Positions 10,120 to 19,911 of a DNA stretch of 64,000 nt are shown one piece after another. This DNA is from Chlorops oryzae (lineage: Eukaryota; Arthropoda; Insecta; Diptera; Chloropidae), in assembly GCA_020466095.1 (NCBI GenBank), contig CM035806.1, forward strand, positions 63,129,087 through 63,193,086. Direction: 5' to 3'. Each line of letters opens with the position of its first letter. Position 1 is the first letter of the stretch. The translations under genes and the position numbers were made by a program. The notes under the pieces are model-generated. The model ran no database searches. It was not told the origin of the DNA and worked only from the letters and a program-made list of their open reading frames with translations.

Positions 10120-12330
10120 ATCTTAGAGTTTTATGACTTTTTACCACTTGTTTATAATTCTGAAAATTCATTTTATTTCGACTTCAATAATTGTAATTTT
10201 GATCTTCTAAATCATAAAATTGTTAGTATTGACTGGGATACCTTGTTGCAACCGTTAAACACCGAGATGGCGTTCAGATACTTCAAGTCAGTGTTACTTA
10301 ATATCTGCAGTGATATTATTCCGCGTATTTCTCATCGTAAATATAAAATACCCTGGGCAACGTTGGGGCTTAATAAAATAAAAATCTTAGAAATAAATTC
10401 TACAAAAAGTATGTAGGTACGGGTAATTTGGATTATTTTACTAAATACCGGCATATATGCGTGAATTTAATTTCCTTAATAATTTCTTATTCACTAGATA
10501 TATTTCAAAAATCGAATGCAGCATTAAGAGAAATCCGAAAGAGTTTTGGCGTTTTGTAAATTCAAAGAGAAAGAGTTCAAAAATCCCTATAACCATGCAT
10601 TTAAATGATACTACCTCTACAAATGCCTTAGAGTCTGCTAATTTATTTGCATTATTCTTTAAATCGAATTTTGCTCCTGTCTCGAGCATTCCAGATGTTC
10701 GGCACTGTTCGTATGATCATAGCTCTGGGATAGATTTTGGTTCGTTAAATTTGACGGACTGTGATATTATCCAGGGTATTACACAGTTGAATACTTCTAC
10801 TAAAATAGATTTAGATGGGATTTCCGGTATCATCCTTAAATCTTGTGTTCATGTCTAGCATTGCCTTTAAAAATCATTTTTAATAAGTCACTATGTAGTG
10901 GTGTTTTTATTGACGACTGGAAGATTGCAACTATTAGCCCGATTTTTAAATCTGGTGATAAGAATCTTGTGTGCAACTATAGGCCAATTTCCAAACTCTC
11001 AAATATCAGCAAACTATTTGAAGGTATTGTAAAGGTTAAAATGGCTTTTGCGACGAAAAATATTATCTCTACTTCTCAACATGGGTTTGTCGCGGGTAGA
11101 TCAACTCTGACTAATTCACAGTCTTTTCTGAATATTGCTTATCAGCTTTTTCGCAAGGCTCTCAAGTAGATGTTATTTATACGGACTTTTCGAAAGCCTT
11201 CGATAAAGTCTCACATCACTTTTAATCAGTAAACTCTCCTCAATTGGATTTCACTCCAAATTTTTGTTATGGTTGAAGTCCTATCTGTCCAATAGAATTT
11301 CTGCTGTTTGTATTGATAATGTTAAATCTGATTCTTTCATTGGAACCTCAGGTGTTCCGCAAGGCAGCATCTTAGGGCCCTGCTCTTCGTGTTGTTTATA
11401 AATGACATCACTAATTGTATTAAAGGCTCTCAATGCCTGCTTTATGCTGATGATTTGAAAATTTTTAAAAAAATTCGTAACCTGCAAGATCCCATGATTC
11501 TCCAATCCGACATCAATGCGATATCAGATTGGTGTTTTCATAATAAACTATTCCTCAATTTCGATAAGTGCGCATTTGCAAATTTTTCAAAGGCTGATGC
11601 GGTGTTGAATACATTTATTCTCTTGAGTGCAATCCTCTTAAGCAAGTTGCTGTTGTAAAGGATTTGGGAGTTGTTTTTGATTCTAAAATTTTCCTTTACG
11701 CAGCACCTTAACTACGTCATTCCTAAGGCCTATCAAATGCTCGCCTTTATAAGACAAATAGCACAAATTTTCACGGATCCTTATACTTTTAAGTCATTTT
11801 TATCTTTTAGTACGTTCTAGATTGGAAATGCTTCCATTGTGTGGAATCCATTCTATGCTACGCATGTTGCACGCATCGAACGGGTGCAAAAATTATTTAC
11901 CCGTCTAGCGGTTCGTTCCATTAACTTTGGAATGAGCTCCCTCCGTATATTGTTGCTGTTCTTTAATCGGTTTTAAAATCCCTTGAATCGCGTCGAGCTA
12001 TGTTATCGGTTCTTTTTATTGCTGACATTGTTAGTTCAAGATAACTGCCCCCCTTTACTTGAACTTATTAATTTTAATGCGCCTGAGACATTTGAGGTTT
12101 TCTAATATATTTTATCTCGGCCTAAGGCGTACCAATTATGCTTGTTATGGCCTGTTTACAGGTCTTTAGCGTTCTGCAACAATTTATCCTCCAATACATT
12201 TTTTGACTTGTGTTTACCAAAAGTAATATTAAAGTCGAGATTGTATTTTTTGCTTTAAGATATTTAGATCTAAGTAGTCTGTACGAAACTCAGTTTCATT
12301 GACTAAATAAATAAATAAATAAATAAATAA
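10120..12330 (+). mobile_element. 5'-truncated non-LTR retrotransposon, (TAAA)n tail
   Basis: The insert ends in a (TAAA)n run (12304-12330) and is flanked by ATATATT (10113-10119, 12331-12337), a short TSD in the PIF element. It holds only the reverse-transcriptase half of ORF2 and no endonuclease or gag. The tail is a simple repeat, not poly(A). Clade is not settled; Jockey/CR1-like relatives fit best. Confidence 0.85.
10457..11659 (+). pseudogene. Reverse transcriptase remnant of the 10.1-kb LINE
   Basis: The coding trace spans three frames. Reading in order: a pre-RT linker with LDGISG (about 10818), then DDWKIATISPIFKSGDK and NYRPIS (10910-10995), QHGFVAGRST (11079-11105), YTDFSKAFDKVSHH (11178-11217), SGVPQGSILGP (about 11350-11385), FINDI, and the catalytic YADDLKIF box (11437-11462). 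These are reverse-transcriptase motifs 0-5 in the correct order. Frameshifts occur near 10850, 11165 and 11380, and the region after 11660 is eroded, so it cannot make enzyme. It once reverse-transcribed its own RNA by target-primed integration. Confidence 0.85.
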
Positions 12331-12550
12331 ATATATTTCACGCGCTAAAGTCAGCTGAGTTTTGTTTACATGTGAGCTGTCATTGTCAATGAAAGCGAAT
12401 AATTTCTTGGATATAAAAGTTAAGTGAAATAATTCGCATAAGCTCGGAAACCAGCGCCACACATGTGGTATGTTATGTTTAGGTTATGTTGCTTTCTCTT
12501 TGGAAAATAATGGCAATGTTTTACGAACATTGATGCTGATTAATTCTTAC

Positions 12551-12758
12551 CTGATATTCCCAAGCACTCGGCGATCTCGCGCCAAGCTGCAGATACTTCC
12601 ATGTTGTTGCTGTGCGATCCGGAAGTTATATCCCACATGCAAGGGAATTCTTTAACTTTATTACAGAGCAGTTGTTTTTGCTCGTAATTGAAAGTTGTTC
12701 TTCGTCTTTTTGATACCGATGGTCCAGCTTCAAAAAAGTGGTCTTCGCCGCCATCCAT
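12551..12758 (-). pseudogene. MADF (Myb/SANT-like) first exon in PIF MITE copy 1
   Basis: An ATG at 12758 opens a 69-residue exon beginning MDGGEDHFFE and ending at a donor (TCAG|GTAAGA at 12551). It contains the MADF core: a hydrophobic helix LLCNKVKEF, then WDITSGSHSNN, then AAWREIAECLGIS. PIF/Harbinger elements encode a MADF/Myb-like DNA-binding partner beside the transposase. No downstream exon remains in the element, so it is a residue of the parent gene. The copy at 19450-19657 differs at only a few residues. Confidence 0.75.
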
Positions 12759-13443
12759 GCTTCAGCTTCAGCATTTTAATTTTTTGGGCGATTCGTGCAA
12801 CTGATTCAGCCTTTTCGCGGTGGAATAAATGTCAACCACTTTATTTCACTAGCTAAACTAGTCTCCACTTTTCTCCAAAAGTGCGAATAATTGCAACCCT
12901 GAAGTAATTTTCACAACACTGATTTCACTCGTGCTGGATATGGGTTTGCTAAATGAGAGCGGAAATCCATTTATCGGGCTTTTAGCTCACTTTTTTTTAT
13001 ATGGAGTTTGACAGTTCATGTCTGCTCGATACAGGCCTTTAGTCAATAGTTGATCGTCAATTCCTATCGATATTCCCTTTTGGAGTTGCATTCGCTTTTA
13101 CAATTACTCGAAAGAATTGATCGTCAATTCTTACTTCGTTTGCCTTTTATGACATTTTCCTCTTCAACACAGGGGTGATATTTTATAAAATTCAAGCAAA
13201 TTAAAATATGTATCTCTGATTAAGGGTTGATAGCAGAAGCATAAATACAGCACTACCTGTTTTGTTTTAATGAATTTAATTATTGATGCTAAGGAGTATT
13301 TCAAAATGCTTGAATTAAAAATGCTTTTTGAAAAAGACAATTTTTAGTGAGTAGCTGTTAAATTGTTCTGTTTGAAAATAAATTCTATTAACGATTTGTA
13401 GGAGTAAACTATCTAGGTGATTTTCATATTGTCAAAAGAATAA

Positions 13444-13608
13444 AGGCGAAACTCCAGAATCGAAGGAACATTTCAGGCGATAGAAATGTAGCTGCTTCCA
13501 TTTAAATACATTTCAATACATTGATTCAATGGAAGCAGCACAAATGTTTTCATCTTTGCCGCGAATACCGCAACAACCGTCATTGCCATCGTTTATGGAG
13601 TTTCGCCT
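13444..13608. mobile_element. 165-bp MITE, AGGCGAAACTCCA ends, TSD TAA
   Basis: Perfect 13-bp inverted ends (aggcgaaactcca) are flanked by TAA (13441-13443, 13609-13611). A second copy lies at 42362-42521 in the same position of the GAGGCC element, so it inserted before that element was copied. PIF/Harbinger-like TSD. Confidence 0.8.
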
Positions 13609-13846
13609 TAAATTTTAATTATATTCATCACATTTTTCTTCATATTTTATAACATAAGAATTGATCTTCAATTTATAGTTTTCGGTACATACAAGAATGT
13701 AAGATCCTAAAATATTGATCAAGAAAAATAAGTAAAAACATATAATAGCATGCGATGCTGTCTCCACGATCAACGAAAACGAATAAAATAAATGTCAGAA
13801 ATTTGTTCCCAGCCATCGATAAGTTCGATAAACGAAAGAGAGCAAA

Positions 13847-14493
13847 GGGAGCGTCCATAAATGATGTCACGAATTTTTTGCGATTTTTAGACCCCCTCCC
13901 CCCCCTTTGTCACAAACCTGTTACATATGAGCTAACCCCCTCCCCCCCCCTGTGTCACGTCACAATTAATATGAAAAAACAGTATAGGCCAATTCACAAT
14001 TATTGCTAATTTAAGGTTAAATATGCTAACATGTTTTTTATATGGAGTTTGACATCTCACGCCTACTTTAACACATTAAACCTTAAATTAGCTTGCACTT
14101 TGTGACACATATCACTAATTTATAAATATGATGCTATTTTTCATATAAAAAAATTAATAGGGGTATTCACAAAGGCGTGCTAAAAACGTTGGAAAGTCGG
14201 AAAATCGTAAAAATGCGACTTCTTAAAATATTTTTATACTTTTTTTGTATCTTGCACAACTTTTAAAGCACTTATAATTTGCCGATTTTCCGACTTTCCT
14301 ATTTTCCGACGCCTTTGTGAATACCCCTAATGTAACCAAATCTTTATTTTATATTTTGTTTGTAGTAACAACTATGAAAAGTGTGACATAACATGCTTGG
14401 GAACCCCCCCTCCACCCTATGTCACAAAACTGTCACAGATGAGCTGACCCCCTCCCCCCCCCACCAAACGTGACATCATTTATGGACGCTCCC
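13847..14493. mobile_element. MITE with GGGAGCGTCCATAAATGATG ends
   Basis: Perfect inverted ends of at least 20 bp (gggagcgtccataaatgatg) are flanked by AAA. Subterminal C-rich blocks ('ccccctcccccccc' with 'gtcaca') occur on both sides. Its middle holds another MITE (14158-14329). Non-coding; superfamily not assigned. Confidence 0.85.
14158..14329. mobile_element. 172-bp MITE with TAGGGGTATTCACAAAGGCG ends
   Basis: The inverted ends match perfectly over 20 bp and continue as the imperfect pair 'aagtcggaaaatcg' and 'cgattttccgacttt'. Nested in the element at 13847-14493. TSD could not be decided because both flanks are TAAT-rich. Confidence 0.85.
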
Positions 14494-14788
14494 AAAGACG
14501 AATTGAGCGAGTACGTGCAACCAAAAAACGCTCAACTTTTCGATAACGATATGTTATCGTTTTGTACTGAAAATGAGAATTGACGGTCAACTATTGACTA
14601 AAGCTTGAGGTACAATAGGTGCGACAGAACGACACGACAAAACGATTTGTCGCATCCGATTTGTCGTGTTGCAAGCCAATGTACAATAGCAGGGAAAATC
14701 GTATCGTTTGCAATCATATGTTACTCGCAAACGACAAAAAATTTGACAAAAACATTTTAAACCTTGCGATAAAAAAAAGAGTAGGGAA

Positions 14789-15015
14789 TTGAGAGCATTA
14801 AGCTCGCACCGAATTTTGTTGTATGCAACGGCAGCATTTTTAGGCCATCGAAAATACATTGAGGCAAAAAAGCGCAGGCGAAAGTGGTGGGTTCGACCAA
14901 TGTTCGAATGTCGGGACCCATTGGGATTTTACGCTACAACATTTATTGGAATGAAAAAAGACGATCCTGAAATGTTTTGTAAGGCCGCTCGTATGAATGT
15001 TCAGAAATTTGACAT
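14789..15015 (+). pseudogene. N-terminal fragment of PIF/Harbinger transposase
   Basis: The frame shows a basic block KKRRRKWWVRPMF, followed by FYATTFIGMKKDDPEMF and the helix CKAARMNVQKFD. This order (RRRWWV-P, then a D-P-E-x-F helix, then R-M-x-x-x-x-FD) is the hallmark N-terminus of Harbinger transposases, just before the helix-turn-helix. The DDE catalytic core is absent because the element is internally deleted; sequence beyond about 15015 belongs to the minus-strand MADF remnant. No good ATG is fixed; an upstream exon may be missing. Confidence 0.8.
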
Positions 15016-15029
15016 TGACTATTTGAATG

Positions 15030-15169
15030 TAGTTTTCTTGCTATTTCTTGCCACACGTGGTCCTTCCAATCGCTTTTTTATAGTGCGGATGGCCCTTGTC
15101 ATAAAACATATGCTTTTCGCGCACCAAATCTATTAATATTTGAATATTTTCCTCGCTGAGCTTATCCAT
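15030..15169 (-). pseudogene. MADF-domain fragment of the Harbinger accessory gene
   Basis: ATG at 15169 opens MDKLSEENIQILIDLVREKHMFYDKGHPHYKK, here cited by landmark: LIDLVRE, then YDKGHPHYKK, then (after a one-base frameshift near 15065) VWQEIARKLH. These are the three signature blocks of MADF domains, which bind the element's DNA and help import the transposase. It runs tail-to-tail with the transposase fragment, the usual Harbinger arrangement. Broken by the frameshift and by deletion. Confidence 0.75.
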
Positions 15170-15446
15170 TTCATAACTTCCATTTACCTTTCAAAACAGA
15201 TGTTTCAGATATCAGCCCTGTTTTTAACGCACCATCCCTGCTTTCAGAATGTCAAATCGTGTCGGAGCGACAAATATTCAATTTTTCGAATATTTGTCGC
15301 ATCGTGCTGTCGTACCCGAGAGCATTGTACGTTGTTCCATAGGTTTGCGTGTATTGATATTACATTTGACAGATCACGACGACAAAGCGCATCGTCGTGT
15401 CGTTCTGTCGCACCTATTGTACCTCAAGCTTAATGTAAAAGGCCTC

Positions 15447-16037
15447 ATTGATTCTTTCGCAGCGCGATACTTACTAGTATCGATACTTGGAGACTTAATT
15501 TAGAGTATTCTGTCTGAATTGCGTACTCGTTGGAACATCTGTTCCTTGCGAAAGACTTTTTTCAATGGCGGCTTTAATAATGGATGAGTGCGGGAATTGA
15601 CTTTCGCCAGAGCATTTGAAAAGAATAATTTTCCTTGCTGCTCTGAACCAACAATATTGGTTTTCCCAATAATAGGACAATTCACAGTTCATGCTAATTT
15701 ATGGTTTAATATGCTAATTTGCTTTTTTTTTGGATTTTCATTAAAACTGCTCAAAATACTGTACATAATTTGCATATATAATACATAAATTTGAAATACA
15801 TACCCTGAAAATATTTTTTAAGTATTTCATATTTTATAATTTCTGTAGAAATCGTATTACGATCATCGTTATGATAATGCGGGTAAGGAAGTGTTTAGCC
15901 TATTATTTCGCTTCAAAGCACTTATTTACGCAGGGGAGCGGATATAAAAATGGGTATCGTTTTATTCGATGCTATATCTTGGTATCGATTCCTTTAGCCG
16001 CGATAGTATCGCTGTATCGATACTGATTGGACTTGAG
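15447..16037. other. Interior of the pogo-like element, TATCGATAC-rich
   Basis: No gene is recognised. The minus strand 15692-15495 has an open frame with a weak resemblance to nothing I can name. TATCGATAC/GTATCGATA words flank the GAGGCC element on both sides (10016, 15477) and recur at 15960-16020, which suggests an older repeat into which it inserted. Confidence 0.35.
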
Positions 16038-16274
16038 CAGGGATGCACGCGGAGCAAGCTTCGGAGCATTGAGAGCAAATGCTTGTGTACATACACAAAA
16101 GGCAACAAGCAAGCTGAGAAATCGAAACCTGTTTAGTCTGACATCAGGCAGCGAACGAGCAAGACCTATGTCGGATGAAGCAAAAAGAGAGAACTGAAAA
16201 AGGCGAAAAACGTTCTTCAGTGCAATGCGCACACACACTATCGCAAGCTTTCAATGTAGTGGTGGGCATCCCTG
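16038..16274. mobile_element. 237-bp hAT MITE, TSD GACTTGAG
   Basis: Ends 'cagggatgc' on both sides in inverse orientation, with a perfect 8-bp TSD GACTTGAG (16030-16037, 16275-16282). It sits in a TATCGATA-rich repeat. Non-coding. Confidence 0.85.
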
Positions 16275-16598
16275 GACTTGAGTATCGCGATACCCAAGTA
16301 TCGATACTGGTTTCGGAGTTGCCCATGATTAGTAATTAGATATCGAATTTTTCATAGTTGCCAGATAAGCGAGTTTTTTTTCGTACTCTTATAATTGGTA
16401 GTTTTTAAAAACCGTGGCAATTAAGCGTGTGATAAATAAACGGGGAAATTAATGTTACGTTATATGGGGAAAACTCATTGCAAAAATTTTATTGCAATTA
16501 TAAGGGTTTTGCAATTAAGCGAGTTGCAATTAAGCGGGAAGTACTGTACTTCAGTCATTGCAATTCTTTCATTCGCTTGAAAACAAACAAACAAATCT

Positions 16599-16721
16599 TA
16601 CCCCCGGTTTCAAAAAGCTATTTAAATAAAACTTGAATGAAACGAACTTTATAATCGCATATAAATAAAGGGTAATTTTTATTTAATTTTATTTAAACAG
16701 CTTGGTGAAACCGTGGGTTAC
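16599..16721. mobile_element. Short MITE, TACCCCCGGTTTCA-type ends
   Basis: Left 'taccccc ggtttca' and complemented right 'taacccacggtttca' frame an AT-rich hairpin in which 'atttaaataaaa' recurs inverted. About 120 bp; TSD unresolved. Confidence 0.55.
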
Positions 16722-17580
16722 TTTTTTATTTTAATATATATTTTATGATAATATATATTTATTATCAGTTTTAGCTCATTTACTAAATTTTTACGAATCC
16801 CCCAACGCTTCAAAACAATCCGTTATTGGCATATATAAGCAAGCAGTTGACCAGTATTTCCAGATCAGGAAAGTTTTTTTCTGGCTAATCTCAAACGCTT
16901 TTTCGTGTCTCGTAGGGAAAATATCTCAAAATGTGGTTCTTTGATTACCAATAGAACATACAATTTTTTCATCTTTTTGCAAAAGCCTAAAAATCAGCTA
17001 AAAATCTGCAGATCAACAGTAAAATTCCGTTAGATTTTCAGCTATCCGCAATAACGAATTTTTCTCAGCTGCCCAACTTCAAAATTTGCTAGATCTAGCA
17101 GAAAATCTGCTGATCTGGCATCACTGGGCTTTACGCTCTAATGCTATGTTCTCACTATAGGGGTTAAGTTCTTAACCCGATACTTTAACTCAAAGCGTTC
17201 ATATCAGCTTCGAGCGAGTTAAGGTAGAAACATGTTCATTTCTATGGTGAAGTAAAGCAGGAAAGTCGCATGCAACCCTGCACACTTGATTACTTGACAT
17301 CTCAGTATAAGCGAGAGTAAAGTATTTACTTCGAAGTACTTTTAAATTTTTTTTGCACGTATTTCTTATGGGCGCTTTACTTACTGCATATCTCAGTATA
17401 GGCTCTTAGAGCGTAGAGACCTAAAAGTAACTTCAAGTGAATTCATAACTGACTCTTAACCCATTATGATACATTGATGCCATATGGCTTCACTTTGTCA
17501 CGTTTCAGTTTTTTTTGGCAATACTCATCATACATACATCATACATCTGTTATGAGTCGAACAGTAAAGCGACCCATATT

Positions 17581-18384
17581 TAGGGTGACCAAAATGCTTT
17601 CGGTTAAATAAAGGGCACCTTAAAGCGAAAACCAAAACTCCCCCTCCCCCTTCGTGAAATGTTTTCCATATGCTATGAAAACACTTTTTCACATGTTCTT
17701 TTGGGGCGTAGTATATACTTCCAATAGTCAAACACGACCTAAGAAAATCTCTTCGAAATACAGAGAAAAAGCAGATTTCTATATATTATTTTTTTTTACT
17801 TTTCAAGAAATTAATTTTTGTTGTTGTTTTATTATCTTCTTAATATAAATAAATTTTTGTTGCATTAAAAATTTTAAAAAAATAAGAGCTTTTCATTGTT
17901 GCACCACGAAAGCTAAGTTCATAGTGGCAAATCGCGCGCACACAGGTGAGTACAAATTTTAAATTAGCGTAGCTAGCCCCCTGCTGTACACCCCAAAATA
18001 AAGCTCAATTCATTATCTTTCGACCTGATTACATTTCACAATAAAATTTTACACGTAGGCATCCATTTGAGGTATAAATTACAACCCTTCCTTCAAAAGT
18101 GGAGGTTTCCCCATAAAATCCATTTGCGCGACCTCTAAACGTCCTTCAAAAAATCTGAAAAAATTCTCAAAATCTTTTTAGGCAATTGTCTTTCAAATTC
18201 CGTGTGGACATTTTTCGACAGCCTAGTTTTTATTAGTAATAAGTTATATACACTTGAACGGGATTTATTAATATCACCAGAAAAATGAATAAAATAAAGG
18301 ACAATCAAAGGCCGATTAATTACTTTCCCCAAACCGCAAAAAAAAAGAACATGTCCTTTTAAAAAAGGACGTTTGGTCACCCTA
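17581..18384. mobile_element. hAT MITE, TAGGGTGACCAAA ends, TSD CCCATATT
   Basis: Ends 'tagggtgaccaaa' and complemented 'tagggtgaccaaa' are identical, with a perfect 8-bp TSD (17573-17580, 18385-18392). Subterminal 'cattttgg' and 'ggacgttt' words are repeated. No transposase fragment; non-autonomous, about 804 bp. Confidence 0.9.
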
Positions 18385-18392
18385 CCCATATT

Positions 18393-18832
18393 GTGACTTA
18401 AACAATATTGCTAGGGACAACAGATGGCCGAAAACGTAAGCTGGCGTTTCGCACCATACAAGCGTGCCAAGAGCAACGTTACATCATAGGCGACCTTACG
18501 CGGACTCGCGGAATATGCTGAGTCGAGTATTGGTCATGGAACAAAACAAACCCTGCAAAACACATTCACACGAACACACTCAAATAAAAAATTGTTAAAC
18601 CAACACATTTAAACACGAGTGATGTAGATTTTTTTCGGTACCAAATGTTTTTACATAGTACCCGGTAGACTCAGAAGGGATCGCAACACGAATCGAGTGA
18701 GTAGTGAATTTTCCAACGTCACTGAATGCATTCTATCTTTCCTACTCGCACGGAACACTCGTTTGCAGCACCAAATATAAAGTGTAAGCTTCTTATTATA
18801 ATAATGAAAAAGACAACTTTAAATTCTTATAG
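18393..18832. other. 5' flank of the CACTA-type transposase gene
   Basis: No gene or clear element end is seen. The left terminus of the CACTA/EnSpm-type element should be here or upstream, but no CACT-type inverted repeat matching the right side could be found by eye. An acceptor 'ttcttatag' at 18824-18832 opens the first recognisable exon. Confidence 0.35.
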
Positions 18833-19168
18833 GTGGAGGGTAAAAAGGAAATATTGCCTTGTTGCAACAACCTCAGAGCCTGAGGAAAAACTATATGTTC
18901 CACAAACAACAAATGTCGTGCAATGTAGTGAGCTTGCCGTTGAGCACCCAAACATGGAGTCGAAAGAAAATCACTTTTTTGGAACAAATAATGAAGTGTT
19001 GGATTGTGAGCTTGCAGCTGTGGACCCAAATATGATGAAAGAAGACAATTGAGTGTTGGATACTTTAATTAATCAGAGTGAAAAAATTTCGGCTGAATTG
19101 CGGAGTTGGGCGATTAGGAATCGTATACCCCACAACAAAGTGACTGATTTGTTGCAATCATTGTGTAA

Positions 19169-19911
19169 AGGCCTGTATCGAGCAGACACGAACTGTCAAA
19201 CTCCATATAAAAAAAAGTGAGCTAAAAGCCCGATAAATGGATTTCCGCTCTCATTTAGCAAACCCATATCCAGCACGAGTGAAATCAGTGTTGTGAAAAT
19301 TACTTCAGGGTTGCAATTTTTCGCACTTTTGGAGAAAAGTGGAGACTAGTTTAGCTAGTGAAATAAAGTGTTTGACATTTATTCCACCGCGAAAAGGCTG
19401 AATCAGTTGCACGAATCGCCCAAAAAATTAAAATGCTGAAAGCTGAAGCATGGATGGCGGCGAAGACCAATTTTTTGAAGTTGGACCATCGGTATCAAAA
19501 AGACGGAGAACAACTTTCAATTACGAGCAAAAACAACTGCTCTGTAATAAAGTTAAAGATTTCCTTTGCATATGGGATATAACTTCCGGATCGCACAGCA
19601 ACAACATGGAAGTATCTGCAGCTTGGCGCGAGATCGCCGAGTGCTTGGAAATATCAGGTAAGAATTAATCAGCATCAATGTTCGTAAAATATTGCCATTA
19701 TTTTCCAAAGAGAAAGCAACATAACATACCACATGTGTGGCGCTGGTTTCCGAGCTTATGCGAATTATTTCACTTAACTTTTAAATTCAAGAAATTATTC
19801 GCTTTCATTGACAATGACAGCTCACATGTAAACAAAACTCAGCTGACTTTAGCGCGTGAAATATATGGCCAACTCTACAAAGATAAATTAGTATCTGCTC
19901 GATACCGGCCT
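19169..19911. mobile_element. PIF/Harbinger-type MITE with MADF exon, TSD TAA (copy 2, intact)
   Basis: 743 bp, ends 'aggcctgtatcgagcagaca' and complemented 'aggccggtatcgagcagata', TSD TAA (19166-19168, 19912-19914). Removing it with one TSD restores the transposase frame (LLQSLCK|AGLTDLPLS). It is the uninterrupted twin of 10068-13038. Confidence 0.92.
19450..19657 (+). pseudogene. MADF (Myb/SANT-like) exon in PIF MITE copy 2
   Basis: ATG at 19450 opens MDGGEDQFFE; donor TCAG|GTAAGA at 19657. Blocks LLCNKVKDF, WDITSGSHSNN and AAWREIAECLEIS define a MADF fold. No following exon is present in the 743-bp element, so a full protein cannot be made unless the exon splices to flanking genic sequence. 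It lies in sense orientation within the transposase gene it interrupts. Confidence 0.75.

Larger units (their letters stand above)
10068..13038. mobile_element. PIF/Harbinger-type MITE with MADF exon, TSD TTA (copy 1, split by a LINE)
   Basis: Ends 'aggccggtatcgagcagata' and complemented 'aggcctgtatcgagcagaca' are flanked by TTA (10065-10067, 13039-13041). Without the LINE at 10120-12330 the element is about 760 bp and nearly identical to the copy at 19169-19911, in the opposite orientation. It carries one MADF-domain exon (12758-12551, -). The empty site is visible in the related repeat at 41950-41960. Confidence 0.9.
14602..15430. mobile_element. Harbinger-derived MITE with remnants of both genes, TSD TAA
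   Basis: Ends 'agcttgaggtacaataggtg' and complemented right end are identical over more than 30 bp; TAA flanks both sides (14599-14601, 15431-15433). At 829 bp it keeps the 5' part of the transposase on the plus strand and the 5' part of the MADF gene on the minus strand, meeting near 15020. This is an internal deletion of a two-gene PIF/Harbinger element. It lies in the right terminal repeat of the GAGGCC element. Confidence 0.9.
10052..15446. mobile_element. GAGGCCTTTTACA element hosting four insertions, TSD ATT
   Basis: The left end 'gaggccttttaca' leads into 'gtcaatagttgatcgtcaat' after the nested PIF element. The right end, complemented and with the Harbinger element at 14602 removed, reads 'gaggccttttacattagtca'. 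ATT flanks both sides (10049-10051, 15447-15449). A partial second copy is at 41942-42534; that copy supplies the empty site for the PIF insertion. No coding sequence of its own. Confidence 0.75.
8660..16546. mobile_element. pogo/Tigger-like element carrying nested insertions, TSD TA
   Basis: Ends 'cagtacttcccgcttagttg' and complemented 'cagtacttcccgcttaattg' differ at one base and are flanked by TA (8658-8659, 16547-16548), as for pogo-type elements. The subterminal word 'caattaagcg' repeats several times near the right end. No transposase gene was recognised, so this is a non-autonomous copy split by insertions of about 6.5 kb. Confidence 0.75.
8510..17126. mobile_element. hAT element (non-autonomous) carrying nested insertions
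   Basis: Ends 'cagtgttgcaagat' and, complemented, 'cagtgatgccagat' match at 11 of 14 or better. The 8-bp flanks are GGCTCTAC (8502-8509) and GGCTTTAC (17127-17134), one mismatch, the TSD size of hAT elements. Its own sequence is only about 730 bp (8510-8657 and 16549-17126); the rest is inserted. No transposase is left. Confidence 0.75.
8500..17421. mobile_element. Outer MITE of the six-level nest, TSD TAA
   Basis: The left fragment 'agggctctac' (8500-8509) and the right part from 17127 ('ggctttacgctctaatgc' to 'ttagagcgtagagacc') rejoin into one MITE of about 310 bp when the hAT at 8510-17126 and one TSD are removed. TAA flanks it (8497-8499, 17422-17424). Same family as 7939-8186. Confidence 0.65.

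Noticed and set aside
15495..15692. hAT dimerisation domain on the minus strand
   Set aside because: A weak resemblance at first sight, but the A-S-E-R-x-F-S core is absent.
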